Positions 55,191-64,000 of a DNA stretch of 64,000 bases are shown here, in pieces. The translations under genes were made by a program, and so were the position numbers. Under the pieces are notes generated by a model that was given only the letters and a program-made list of their open reading frames with translations, made no database searches and was not told the DNA's origin. How positions within the stretch are numbered: position 1 is the first letter of the stretch; each line of letters starts with the position of its first letter. This DNA is from Primula veris (lineage: Eukaryota > Streptophyta > Magnoliopsida > Ericales > Primulaceae): assembly GCA_963682055.1 (NCBI GenBank), contig OY821742.1:11005752-11069751 (forward strand), read 5' to 3'.

Positions 55191-57690
55191 TGCAAAGAAG
55201 TCAATTGTTAATTCTTACTCAATTGATTGGTCAATTGGTTCGTGACTTTGTATGTTAGTAACAGTTTGTAGCACATATCGATATATATTTAAGTATATAT
55301 TGAATGTTGTGTGTTTTGGGTCTTGGTTGTTATTGGGTTCGCCGGACTGTGGTTCACAGTGGGGTTCGCCGGACTGTGTATCGACAAATTTGGCTCGTCT
55401 GTTATTGATCGCCGGATTGCAGCTCGTCAGAGCCCATAGTGGTGGCGGATATAGTGGCGGCGGCAGCTAGGGTTGTATATAAAAATTGATTAGGGACCGA
55501 GAGTTGTGAATTTAAATAATAGGTGAACTGCCCGTGTTATTTCTTAAATTTCCTGTTCTTGCAGAGTGCTTTTTGTAATTTTAGAGTTGCCATTAAAACC
55601 CCAATATTTTTTTGAAAAAAATAATTTTCATTGAAAACAGTTTCAGAAAATTACGAATTGGCCCATACATTTACAGATTTGGACAAATATAGTATTATAT
55701 TTATATATAAACTGAAAATCTGTATGTAATTAATTAATAACTATTTAGATTTAATTAATTCTTGTATTTGATTAATAATAGTTAAGATTTAATTAATTAG
55801 AAACTATTAGATGTAATTGATAATTTAGTTTATCGATTTATAATAGTTTGAATTTGATTAACCGGATTAATTAATATTGTTTAGACTTAATTAGTTTGTT
55901 TGATAATTAATTAATAACAATTAGATTTAATTAATGGTTAATTTAATTGTCTCAAATCAAATTACATGTGATGTATTTAATTTTCACGCGTTGGCTATAA
56001 TGCCTTCTTCCCTATCGGATGATATTAATTACGGATGACTAACTATAATTTGTATCCGTAACAGGTATAAATAACTAAGTGAGAGAGTGAATTTATTTCG
56101 TATAAATGTCATGGTCTCCATCGCTACTTTATATATGAAGTAATTATTTTACGCGTTAGCTATAGTGTCTTCTTCCCGATCGGATGGAATAATTATGAAA
56201 GCATCAAGTATAAGGTATAATGTTATGTTAGTATCTAATAATCTCTCCATCTAAGTGATTATATACCAGAAACAATGGAATTATAATGTGCGATGGTATA
56301 CATTTAGATATAAATATTATTATCCCTGTCCATCTGAGACTATTTTAATATTTGTAGGACCAAAGTTAAGCAAAGATATTAATTTTTACTTTGACATTTG
56401 TGTAGATAGAAAAATTAATAGGTTAAACAAGCATATCGAATGTTAAATAATAGGCGTCCTCCCATCGAGCCATATTTGATTAAATCTTATGGTGGATTAA
56501 AGTTTTAAATATTGTATTAGAGACCATATTTATTGTTAATCCATAGTTATTTTTGTTGCTCATTTATTTATTTTATTAGAAATAGTTTTCTAATCATAAT
56601 AAATATCATATATGCCACTAGTTAGTTATACTTAGGAGTAAAGTTGTTTATTTGAATTATTATAACTGTAAAAGAAAAAATAAGATATTTTTATTTGACT
56701 ACAACTAAATAAAGTTTTGTGGTTTGAGAGCCGAATGAACGGATAACTAATTAGTTGGCCCAGATTTATCGGAGGTGGATTGAATAGGTGAGATGGAACG
56801 GTATTACATATTGTCATTCATGACAAATGTATTACAACTTTAGCATCTATATACGTTATATTTCTATGACATCATGATGAATCTGAAACGTATGTTTAAG
56901 ATTCAAGATTGTGATGATACATAAAATAACATGTGAAACGACTCAACACAATATGACAAAAAGACAAAATTTAAGGATCATGTTCATGAATTAGAGATTC
57001 TTAAAAGGTGAAATCAATGAGGAAGCTCAACTTGATAGTTAAGGCACCAAAAAGTTTCATGAAGAGTCGATTGTTGCTTAGCTTAATGAAAAAAGTTTAT
57101 TTTTCTAAATCGAAAGGTTAAAGAAAATGAAAGGTTCCATGAACTGGTAGTCAGTCATATAAAGTAATATTGTCCGATACATTTAACTTATGAATAAGCT
57201 ATAAGTTATATCTCTTTATCTTATTGTTGTAAAATGTTTAATGATTGTATCTATCGTATGTTGGTGTGTAGATATTAAAATCACTAATTATTGTTGTAAT
57301 TTATTGCAATGTTCCAGCAAACGTAATAGATTGGTGATGACGGAATTTATATTTTTTTAAAAAGGCCAAATGGTGCCAGGAGTTGCAGTAGAAAAATATT
57401 AGAATTTGATTAGTAATAATCAAATATTGATAATAGTATACATTCTTAGTAGACCTTCCATTAGAAAGAGCTTTTAATCGGTTTCTAAGATAATGGATAA
57501 CATTATGTTGTTTATTTTGATAACTCTCCGGTTATTAGGTAAATAAACAATTTATTTGATCAGGTAAAAATAAGTGAATGATTTTTATTAATTAAATTTG
57601 TTGAATAAATTTATTAACATACTATGTAAGAGAAAGTAACATTCAAGTAATGAACTATACATAACTTTGGCATGTACATCTAGGTGATTT
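55191..57690 (+). other. Leader and unrecognisable gag region of Copia family 4
   Basis: A GC-rich block at 55310-55470 contains two copies of ggttcgccggactgtg and ends gcggcggcagctaggg. At 55986 and 56151 a ~45-bp stretch repeats imperfectly (acgcgtt.gctata.tg.cttcttccc.atcgga). Gag should lie in 56.4-57.6 kb, but I cannot read a zinc knuckle or other gag motif with confidence because of decay. Confidence 0.5.
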
Positions 57691-59700
57691 TAATCTAAAA
57701 GAGATGTCAATGTTGGTTTAAAATGATACATTTAAATAATTAAAAGTGGAGGCACTACCGACTCTTGAATCATGTTTAGATAGTAAAATAATTAAGTGGT
57801 CTTTTCGACCAAAGGTTATAAGAGCTAAAACGGTGTAAGGATTGGTTCATTATGATTTGTGCAATCTTATGAGATCCATGATACATGATTTTTGAATAGA
57901 CAGTCACATTAATTTGTGATTATTCAAAGTAAATGTACATCCATTTGATGCGCCATACGTTTAAGTGATTTGAAATATTCAATTCATTTAAGACGAAGAC
58001 AGATACACATCTTGGAAATGTATATCGACACTTCGATATGATCGAGGTGGCGAGTAACTCTTTGAATAGCTAATGGACTACTTATCAGATGTAAGGATTA
58101 TATCCTAATTAACTTCACTTAGTATATAATCATAGAACAGTGTAGTAAACGGAAGGTAAAAAACTCTTATGGGAATGGTTATCTTGATAGTAAATCATTC
58201 AGTTAATTTTATTCGTTTTTGGGGTACGTAGTAGAAACAATAGCGTACATTTTACACTTAATTCCATCTTATTTAGTACCCAGTACTTCTATAGAACTTT
58301 AGATTTGGCGTAAACCCAGTCTTAGAAAGTTCAGCTATGTGGAAGTCCAACCCATGTGTTGAAAGGAAAATCAAGAAGTTTTGAATCGAGTATTGATTTT
58401 TGTTTCTTGTCGGTTATCTTGAATAGACGAAAAGCGGTTTATTATTGTCTTAAGAATTGGAAGTCATTGTTAGCACACATTGACTGATTCTTGGAAAATG
58501 ATTAGATTTTACCACATAGCCAAACTAAAGTTAGCTTGATAGTAGTTAAGGGAAGGTAGAAGGACATTCTATATTAGATACATATAGTTCAAAATGAAAT
58601 GTCGCATGATAGAATCACATTTACATTTTCTTAGTGGAAGAAATCGAGTGATTCATGCAGAGAATGTTGGTGTATAACACCAGTTCAAAAGTTTTTAATG
58701 CTTAGTACTTAAAATGAGGTTCATCGTAGTGGGAGGGTCTTGGAACGACTTAGACGTTTCTTATATTTAGGATAATCTAGCAAGATGTTCTTTGATAAGA
58801 TGGAAATTAAACCACTAGATACAATGAATCGCAATAAGATATAGATACGGATCATTGACAAGCGGCTGGAATTTTGGTCAAGACAGTTTTTACTAATGGA
58901 AGTCTTGGGGGGGTACTTTTATGGTACCACCAGATGTTATTCAAGTAAATGGCCGTCAAAAGCACATGTTGTGCAAGCTTGAGACGTCTCTAAACTTAAG
59001 CAAGCATCTAGGTCTTAGTTTATCCGTTTTTTATCATACTACAAAGTCTTATGACTTTGATCAATGGTCGGATGAGTAGTATAAGTACTGGAAGCGTGAT
59101 TGGTATGTTTTGACGTTTTTTGTACTATGTAAAGTAACTTGGTCATCAGAAACGAGGTGCAATTGTTATTTAGTTTAAATGTATAATTAGTCAGATTGTC
59201 AGATATGAAATGATTTGAGATAAAATAGTTATATCAGTTGATGTTGGGTTTCTCACAAAACAAGTTATATCGATTTTAATTCTAGCCAAATTTAGCATAC
59301 TAGTTTCCATGAAAGGATTACTTTATTCAGATTTAGAATGTTGTATTGACAACTCAATATGTCTTGGCAATTGCAAGTCTCATGTATGTTATGTTATTCA
59401 TTAAATATTATATTTATTTTGCCTTGTGCATAGTTAGTAGATATAATTCTAACTTAGAGCAGTATTATTTATCCATGGTAAAATATTTAATGAAATATTT
59501 TAAATGATTAAGGATTAGATGTACTTTTACCAATAAGTTAGTCTTTACTCATTTCTATTAGTAGACTTGGATTTTTAACCAAGTAGTAATTCTAGAAAAT
59601 CAACATAGAGTTAAAAGTGAACATGATTATATTTTAACTTTCTAGTCGACCCTTTATTCAGATTATTTCGGTAAAGGTCTTAGATAAATAGAGGGTATGA
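57691..59700 (+). pseudogene. Copia family 4 pol relic (pre-integrase to RNase H)
   Basis: Recognisable pieces in order: VEALPTLESCLDSKIIKWSF (from ~57747) with GLVHYDLC, the pre-integrase/integrase start; STLRYDRGGE (58025), the second integrase Asp region; and a ~90-bp stretch at ~58110-58220 in the place of the catalytic Glu region. Then AYILHLIPSYLVPSTSIELW and RKPSLRKFSYVEV (58240-58340), RSGRVLERLRRF (58730), and an RT stretch MLCKLETSLNLSKHLGLSL with SYDFDQWSDE (58960-59080). FVLC replaces the usual YVDD surroundings, and IVSRYNSNLEQYYLSMVKYL (59430) is next. It ends with SNSRKST (~59590), after which most of RNase H is deleted. Stops and frameshifts occur throughout. Confidence 0.75.
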
Positions 59701-59733
59701 GAGTTTGATGAAGGAAATCATGAATTTAAGTAT

Positions 59734-59743
59734 AAGTGGGAGA
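59734..59743 (+). other. Polypurine tract of Copia family 4
   Basis: aagtgggaga directly before TTGTTAGA, the arrangement usual in this group of Copia elements. Confidence 0.8.
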
Positions 59744-59744
59744 T

Positions 59745-61014
59745 TGTTAGAATGGTATAATAAAAGACATAATTTGTTGTTGATTTTTAGTATTTATTTA
59801 TTAACAATGAATGATTTATTTGAGAATAGTTTTAAGCAATGTTGTACATATTATTCATATGTACATGTGTATTTAGTTTGTATAGTTATTGATTTGGTGT
59901 GTAGAGTACGTCTTATACACGGAAGATCAAATCACTGGTTCTTACAGAATATATTTTATCGTTCACAACTTTAGATGGAGTGGACAACCATCGGTAGAGT
60001 TTTAGCACATAGTTTTAGCATGTCTGTCTTGACTACGTGAAAAAGTTGAGTTCTGACTCTTTGTGCTATTATACTAAAGAGTATATTGAGCATGACAAAG
60101 TAGTAGTATTTTATGATACTGACCGGAATAAAATAATTATACCTAAAGAATTATTATGATTACTTATACTCTTAATCCTTAGATTATTTTCGATACACAT
60201 ATTTATAAAGTATAATTCTTTGATTTGCAATGGGTGAAATTTATTGTGGTCAACAAACCCGTACATTGGACAGTAACATTACTTATATGGTGTGTGTCTA
60301 TAATTGACGGAATTCACGTCCCTTAAGCAGGATTGATGATATCCCCTCCATAAGTTTATAAGTTTTGTGTGTGTCAAATATTGCAAGCGGATTTTATATC
60401 TGACACAACAAATAAGTTAAGTGATAAGGTCAATGAAATAATATGTCGAGTAAAATAATTGTCAGTAATTTATTTACTCGATGGATATATGTAGTCTTAA
60501 CATGAGAAGATATTTAATTATTTAATAATGTGCTATCAAATATTATTTTGAGAAGGAATTAGAAACAATTATATTCTCTACTGGAAATAAATATAATTTA
60601 CTGATAGAATATAATTAAATTGGTAAATTGTTAATTAGATAATATTATATTAGTCTGGTTAGTAAGATTATATAATATTTATTAATTAAGTAGTAATCTA
60701 AGTAGAGTTAGAGTTCTAGTTAATATAGAAGTATACTTCTTCTGTACTACATCGTTGTTATAGCCTATATATTCTGCACTTATGTTAAAGAAAAAAAAAC
60801 CATATCATAACTTTTATATTACAATTAGGGTTTTCTAACAGTTTGAAAGTCCAGCTCTCTTAAAGAAAGACGTATAATAAGAATAGAACAGAAGATCAAG
60901 TGTGATATATATCTGCCCGTGAGATATTTTTGTTTCATTTTTATATAATACATATACACTATAATCAGGATCAAATGTCAATTTTTCGTTATAAAATCAG
61001 ACGTATTTCCAACA
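59745..61014 (+). repeat. 3' LTR of Copia family 4 (1270 bp)
   Basis: Starts TGTTAGAATGG, ends CCAACA, and is uninterrupted. It provides the reference that shows where the 5' LTR is split. Target duplication ACAAT follows at 61015-61019. Confidence 0.9.
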
Positions 61015-61079
61015 ACAATTGCATGCCCAGTTCTATATATGTTGAACCTTTTGATTTTTATACTTAGTCTATTGTAGCA

Positions 61080-61745
61080 CTTTAAATGTCAGCGTTAATA
61101 ATCCTCAAAAAAATTGAAACGGATAACGACGTTTATGCATTAATTTGATTAATATCAGCGTTAATACATCAGTTTTAGAGAGTTGTAACCCCAACGATTA
61201 TGATTCGTCATAATTGAAAATCGCAACCACCACATTTATTATGAGGCTTCACTCACATAGTATAAATATGTATCCACACAACACAATCAAACACATCATA
61301 TAATATATTAGAGAGAGAGTGTCATCTCACAAAAGATTCATAGTAGTGGCACCGTTTAATTCGCTGCATTATCAGACATTTTAACTTGTTAATCCAAACA
61401 TTACCTAAGTTAAAAGGTGGCGGGTAAATAATATTTAAAAGAAAACGATTAACCATTGTTTCGTCTGTTTTATTTTTATCTTTTCTGCATATTATTTTCC
61501 TTTCTTTACTTTTTTTTTTTTGCGTTTATGTTCTTTTATTTACATTTCAGTCCTTTAATTTCCACTATTTACATTTCAGTCAAGTAGTTCTGTAATTTAC
61601 ATTTCAGTCACTACAATTTCTGTAATTTATTTTCAATTTTATTCTTAATAATCTACATTAAAACTTTTTTCAGTTTCCTTTGTGTTCTGTTAAGTTCAAA
61701 AGTTTTAATTATTTTCAAACAGATCCGTCAAACTTTACAACATAT
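61080..61745 (+). mobile_element. Relic LTR related to Copia family 1
   Basis: The order of landmarks follows the plus-strand LTR at 726-2378: gtaaccccaacgatta; catagtataaatat (TATA-like) at 61258-61271; agagagagtgtcatctc. These are followed by taaaaggtggcggg and a run of atttcagtc / ttctgtaattta words (61540-61640) matching 1790-1930. It lies 60 bp beyond the Copia 4 target duplication. Ends are not definable. Confidence 0.4.
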
Positions 61746-62480
61746 CCAACATAAATATCTAAACATAATTCAAAAATGTCTATCCAACATGACATAATTT
61801 TAAAAAATTAATTTGGATACTTCGTTGTAAGAAAATAATTAAATACAGTGCCGTAAATTAGAGAATGCATAGGTATTGGATTTAGTGGTCTTTACACAAC
61901 TTTTTGGTCTTGTTATATGTCTCGCTAAAATATAATTTTGGAGCTTTAATGGTCGTACTTGTAACTCTGATCAATATAGTTATCATTTGTATTTATCTTA
62001 ATGATTTTGTGAGTTAGATTTTTTTTTATTTTTTTGTTGAAAGGGGTATATTTATAAATAAAAGTTACGATAAAATCATAGTCAATTAACGACCACAATT
62101 GGTCAAAACAGAAATCCCCCGGGTAAAAACAGAAATAAATTCCGTGTTTCGGCAATGTGTGTCTAAAATGTGCACTCGATTTCTTTTCCAATATGAAATT
62201 TAAAGTGTATCTCATTTATGGTTTGTTATACTATAATTTGATATTTAACAATTTTCTTTTCTAATACTTCTCATTAACGACTGAGATTAAAACATTTATG
62301 AAATTACAACAATCAATTTTTTGAGGGCATTTATGTAATCAACCACTTATATGCAACCCTAAATTTTCATATTTTCTTGTTGTACTTAAATATATCATTT
62401 TGATACAGTGGCGGCGAATCTTTTATGATAGTATATTTGTGTACTAGTATACTTATTTATTCACCCTAATTTCTCTAAAT
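61746..62480. other. AT-rich stretch without a supported gene
   Basis: The minus-strand 89-codon frame at 61946-62215 shows no domain. At 62409 cagtggcggcgaatct resembles the ends of the inverted-repeat element at 49313. Confidence 0.45.
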
Positions 62481-62771
62481 TTGTATAAAATCTTATCATT
62501 TCTAAACATGAAGGCATGCCAATTAAAAACGACGTCAAATACAATAATAATAACAAGAGCTAAATTGTGCGAAGACATGAAAGCTGATGATGAGGAGGAT
62601 GTGACAGAGTCTATTATAACGCAAACTAACAACCATAAACGAATAAGCGATTTACCAGATATAATCCAAGGTACATTGTCTTTACCGATATATCTTAATT
62701 ATTATTATTCGTCGAGAGTATGGAAATTAGTCATTATTGTGGAATTCTTAGTGTTTTTTGTGTTTCTGTAA
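62481..62771 (+). pseudogene. Possible F-box gene fragment
   Basis: The 96-codon frame contains KRISDLPDIIQGTLSLP, which resembles the start of plant F-box domains (RISDLPDxIL..ILSLLP) that bind SKP1 in SCF ubiquitin ligases. After ~17 residues the similarity ends and the frame becomes hydrophobic and stops. An acidic DDEEDVTES stretch precedes the motif. It could be a first exon fragment or a pseudogene; only one short motif supports it. Confidence 0.3.
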
Positions 62772-63239
62772 AATAATTAGTAGGAAGAATAGTAATCGGG
62801 CATTGTCTTGATAATTTATGTCATTCTAAAGTAAGAAAAAGTTATCTCTCGATGGCTCTCATAAAAATATGTATTTTTTTATGATTGAGTTGTTATACAC
62901 AAGGTCGTGTTTAAAAGGTTAATAACAGATTGATATGGATAATATCTTGTGAAAAAAATAAAATAAAGGAGAATAAAATTTGGACATGAAAATATTTTCA
63001 TTTTTTAAAACAACTAGAATTACATTTGAACATATGATAGAGGCTGGATTGAATGTAGAAATGATCTGTTACCTTTTTATAACATAGCCTAAAAGGAAAA
63101 TATCTCTACCGCAGCATAAGCGACGAAATATATTGCTTTTCAAAGTACGTTTCTTACAAACTCAACTATTTTATTACGTTTTCTTTTGGCAAGGAATTAG
63201 TACTAACATAAACCGGAAAAAGGAAAGCTTATATGTGAT

Positions 63240-63450
63240 TTAGGCTATATTTGGTAAAAAGATTTTTTGGTCCAAAATCAGATTTTAAAAATCTGTTTTG
63301 AGAATTCATTGAAAAACTGGATTTTTTATATTTTTTAGCCTAAAAATCAAATTTTTAAAAGTTAAATAATCTGGCTTGCCAAACACACATATTTTAAAAT
63401 TTTAAAATCCAAAAATCGGCTAAAAAAATATGTTGTCAAACGGACCCTTG
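63240..63450. mobile_element. Small MITE-like inverted-repeat element
   Basis: The left end ggctatatttggtaaa and the right end, complement of aagggtccgtttgacaa, are imperfect inverted repeats of the GGGxCxxTTTGGxAA type found in plant MITEs. Between them are inverted aaaatcagattttaaaaatc / ttttaaaattttaaaatcc stretches. No clear target duplication. Confidence 0.4.
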
Positions 63451-63583
63451 ATGATCATCAACTTGAAAGTAAATAAAATCCACATATACAGTTATACAAT
63501 TCTGAGGCGGAGATTTTTTTTTGTTTAAAACATTTGAAATTCAAAGAATTAAATACTAATCAAAGCTATGAAGTTGTAAATAA

Positions 63584-64000
63584 TCTACACTATAATAATA
63601 AAATACTTGAAATCGAGTCCAAACTTTATATATCCACTTTCATGCCCTTTTGCTTATTTTCATTTAAATTTTAAATTTTCATAACTTGTTCCGCAAATTT
63701 ATAAGCTTTTATATTATATTGTATTCAAAATTTAAAATATTTGGACATAATATTTTTTTAGACAATTTTTCTAAGATTTAATGTTTAATTTACACAAATT
63801 TATACATTTATTTCAAAATAAATTGTGTGTGGATTTTCTTTTAAAAATAATTATTGGAATGTATTGATACATGTTTTATATTAATTGTCCAATTTTTTTC
63901 AAGTTTTTATAATTTTTTTTAGGATAAAATAAGCAAGGAGATAAGGAATAAGGTAGAGAATAGCGGATAGAAGAATTGGACTCCTTGAAATCAAGCCAAA
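63584..64000 (+). mobile_element. Possible Helitron 5' end, running out of the window
   Basis: Starts TCTACACTATAATAATAAAA after an A, resembling the TCT(A/C)TACTATATTAAAA-type 5' termini of plant Helitrons, which insert between A and T. The following tgaaatcgagtcc and the AT-rich body fit. The 3' hairpin and CTRR end would be beyond 64000, so this cannot be confirmed here. Confidence 0.3.

Larger units (their letters stand above)
51269..61014 (+). mobile_element. Ancient complete Copia family 4 retrotransposon with nested insertions (9746 bp)
   Basis: 5' LTR begins TGTTAGAACTG at 51269; 3' LTR spans 59745-61014 and ends CCAACA. ACAAT at 51264-51268 and 61015-61019 is a perfect 5-bp target duplication. 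A primer binding site and a polypurine tract lie at the right places. The polyprotein can be followed only as short pieces in shifting frames with many stops. The 5' LTR is split by a Mutator-like element (52451-53947), and a MITE sits in the leader (54471-55190). Confidence 0.9.

Overview
This window is nuclear DNA of a flowering plant, most likely a eudicot. It holds two plant-specific single-copy genes in an AT-rich background: a DUF679 membrane protein (DMP) gene and an INDETERMINATE DOMAIN (IDD) zinc-finger gene. Around them are plant transposon families: several Ty1/Copia lineages, a Ty3/Gypsy fossil, a CACTA element, two pogo-like elements of the Lemi1/Emigrant kind, hAT and Mutator-like elements and MITEs. 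I cannot name the species from the sequence.

Layout. 1-2378 is the 3' end of a plus-strand Copia element (family 1): RNase H tail, untranslated region and a 1.65 kb LTR with a G-rich tandem array. 2405-3258 is a pogo-like element keeping only its transposase C-terminus. 3539-4497 is a truncated minus-strand family 1 LTR joined to a decayed hAT (DUF4371-type) transposase fragment (4498-5160). 6001-13988 is a complete minus-strand family 1 Copia element with two LTRs and the 5-bp target duplication ATATG. Its polyprotein is broken by three in-frame stops and by a frame change at a 40-G run. 14489-15136 (minus) is the intact DMP gene. 17278-22200 is a CACTA element with TAT target duplication and remnants of both TNPA- and TNPD-type proteins. 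22968 to about 27584 is a 3'-truncated minus-strand Copia element (family 2) carrying a 1.15 kb insertion. Short exon-like pieces flank these two insertions (about 16.98, 22.3-22.95 and 27.64 kb) and may be remains of one disrupted gene.

30333-32793 (minus) is the intact three-exon IDD gene, encoding 472 residues. 33905-34707 is a second pogo-like element. 34.7-39 kb is largely featureless, ending in a Ty3/Gypsy RNase H fossil (about 39.0-39.24 kb) and a possible SINE. 40444-45288 is a minus-strand Copia element (family 3) flanked on both sides by the same 159-bp sequence, which is far longer than a normal target duplication.

45.7-51.1 kb holds MITE-like elements and a decayed LTR. 51269-61014 is a very old but structurally complete plus-strand Copia element (family 4). 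It still has its 5-bp ACAAT target duplication, and it hosts a Mutator-like foldback element inside its 5' LTR and a MITE in its leader. 61-64 kb holds another LTR relic, a possible F-box fragment, a MITE and a possible Helitron 5' end.

Only the DMP and IDD genes look functional. The rest is a layered record of nested transposition in which insertion order can be read from target duplications and degree of decay. I did not find a convincing new cellular system. The most unusual items are the 159-bp duplication around Copia 3, the fast-changing G-rich array in the family 1 LTRs, the 40-G run inside gag-pol, the foldback element in the Copia 4 LTR, and the PCNA-box-like C-terminus kept by the first pogo-like element.
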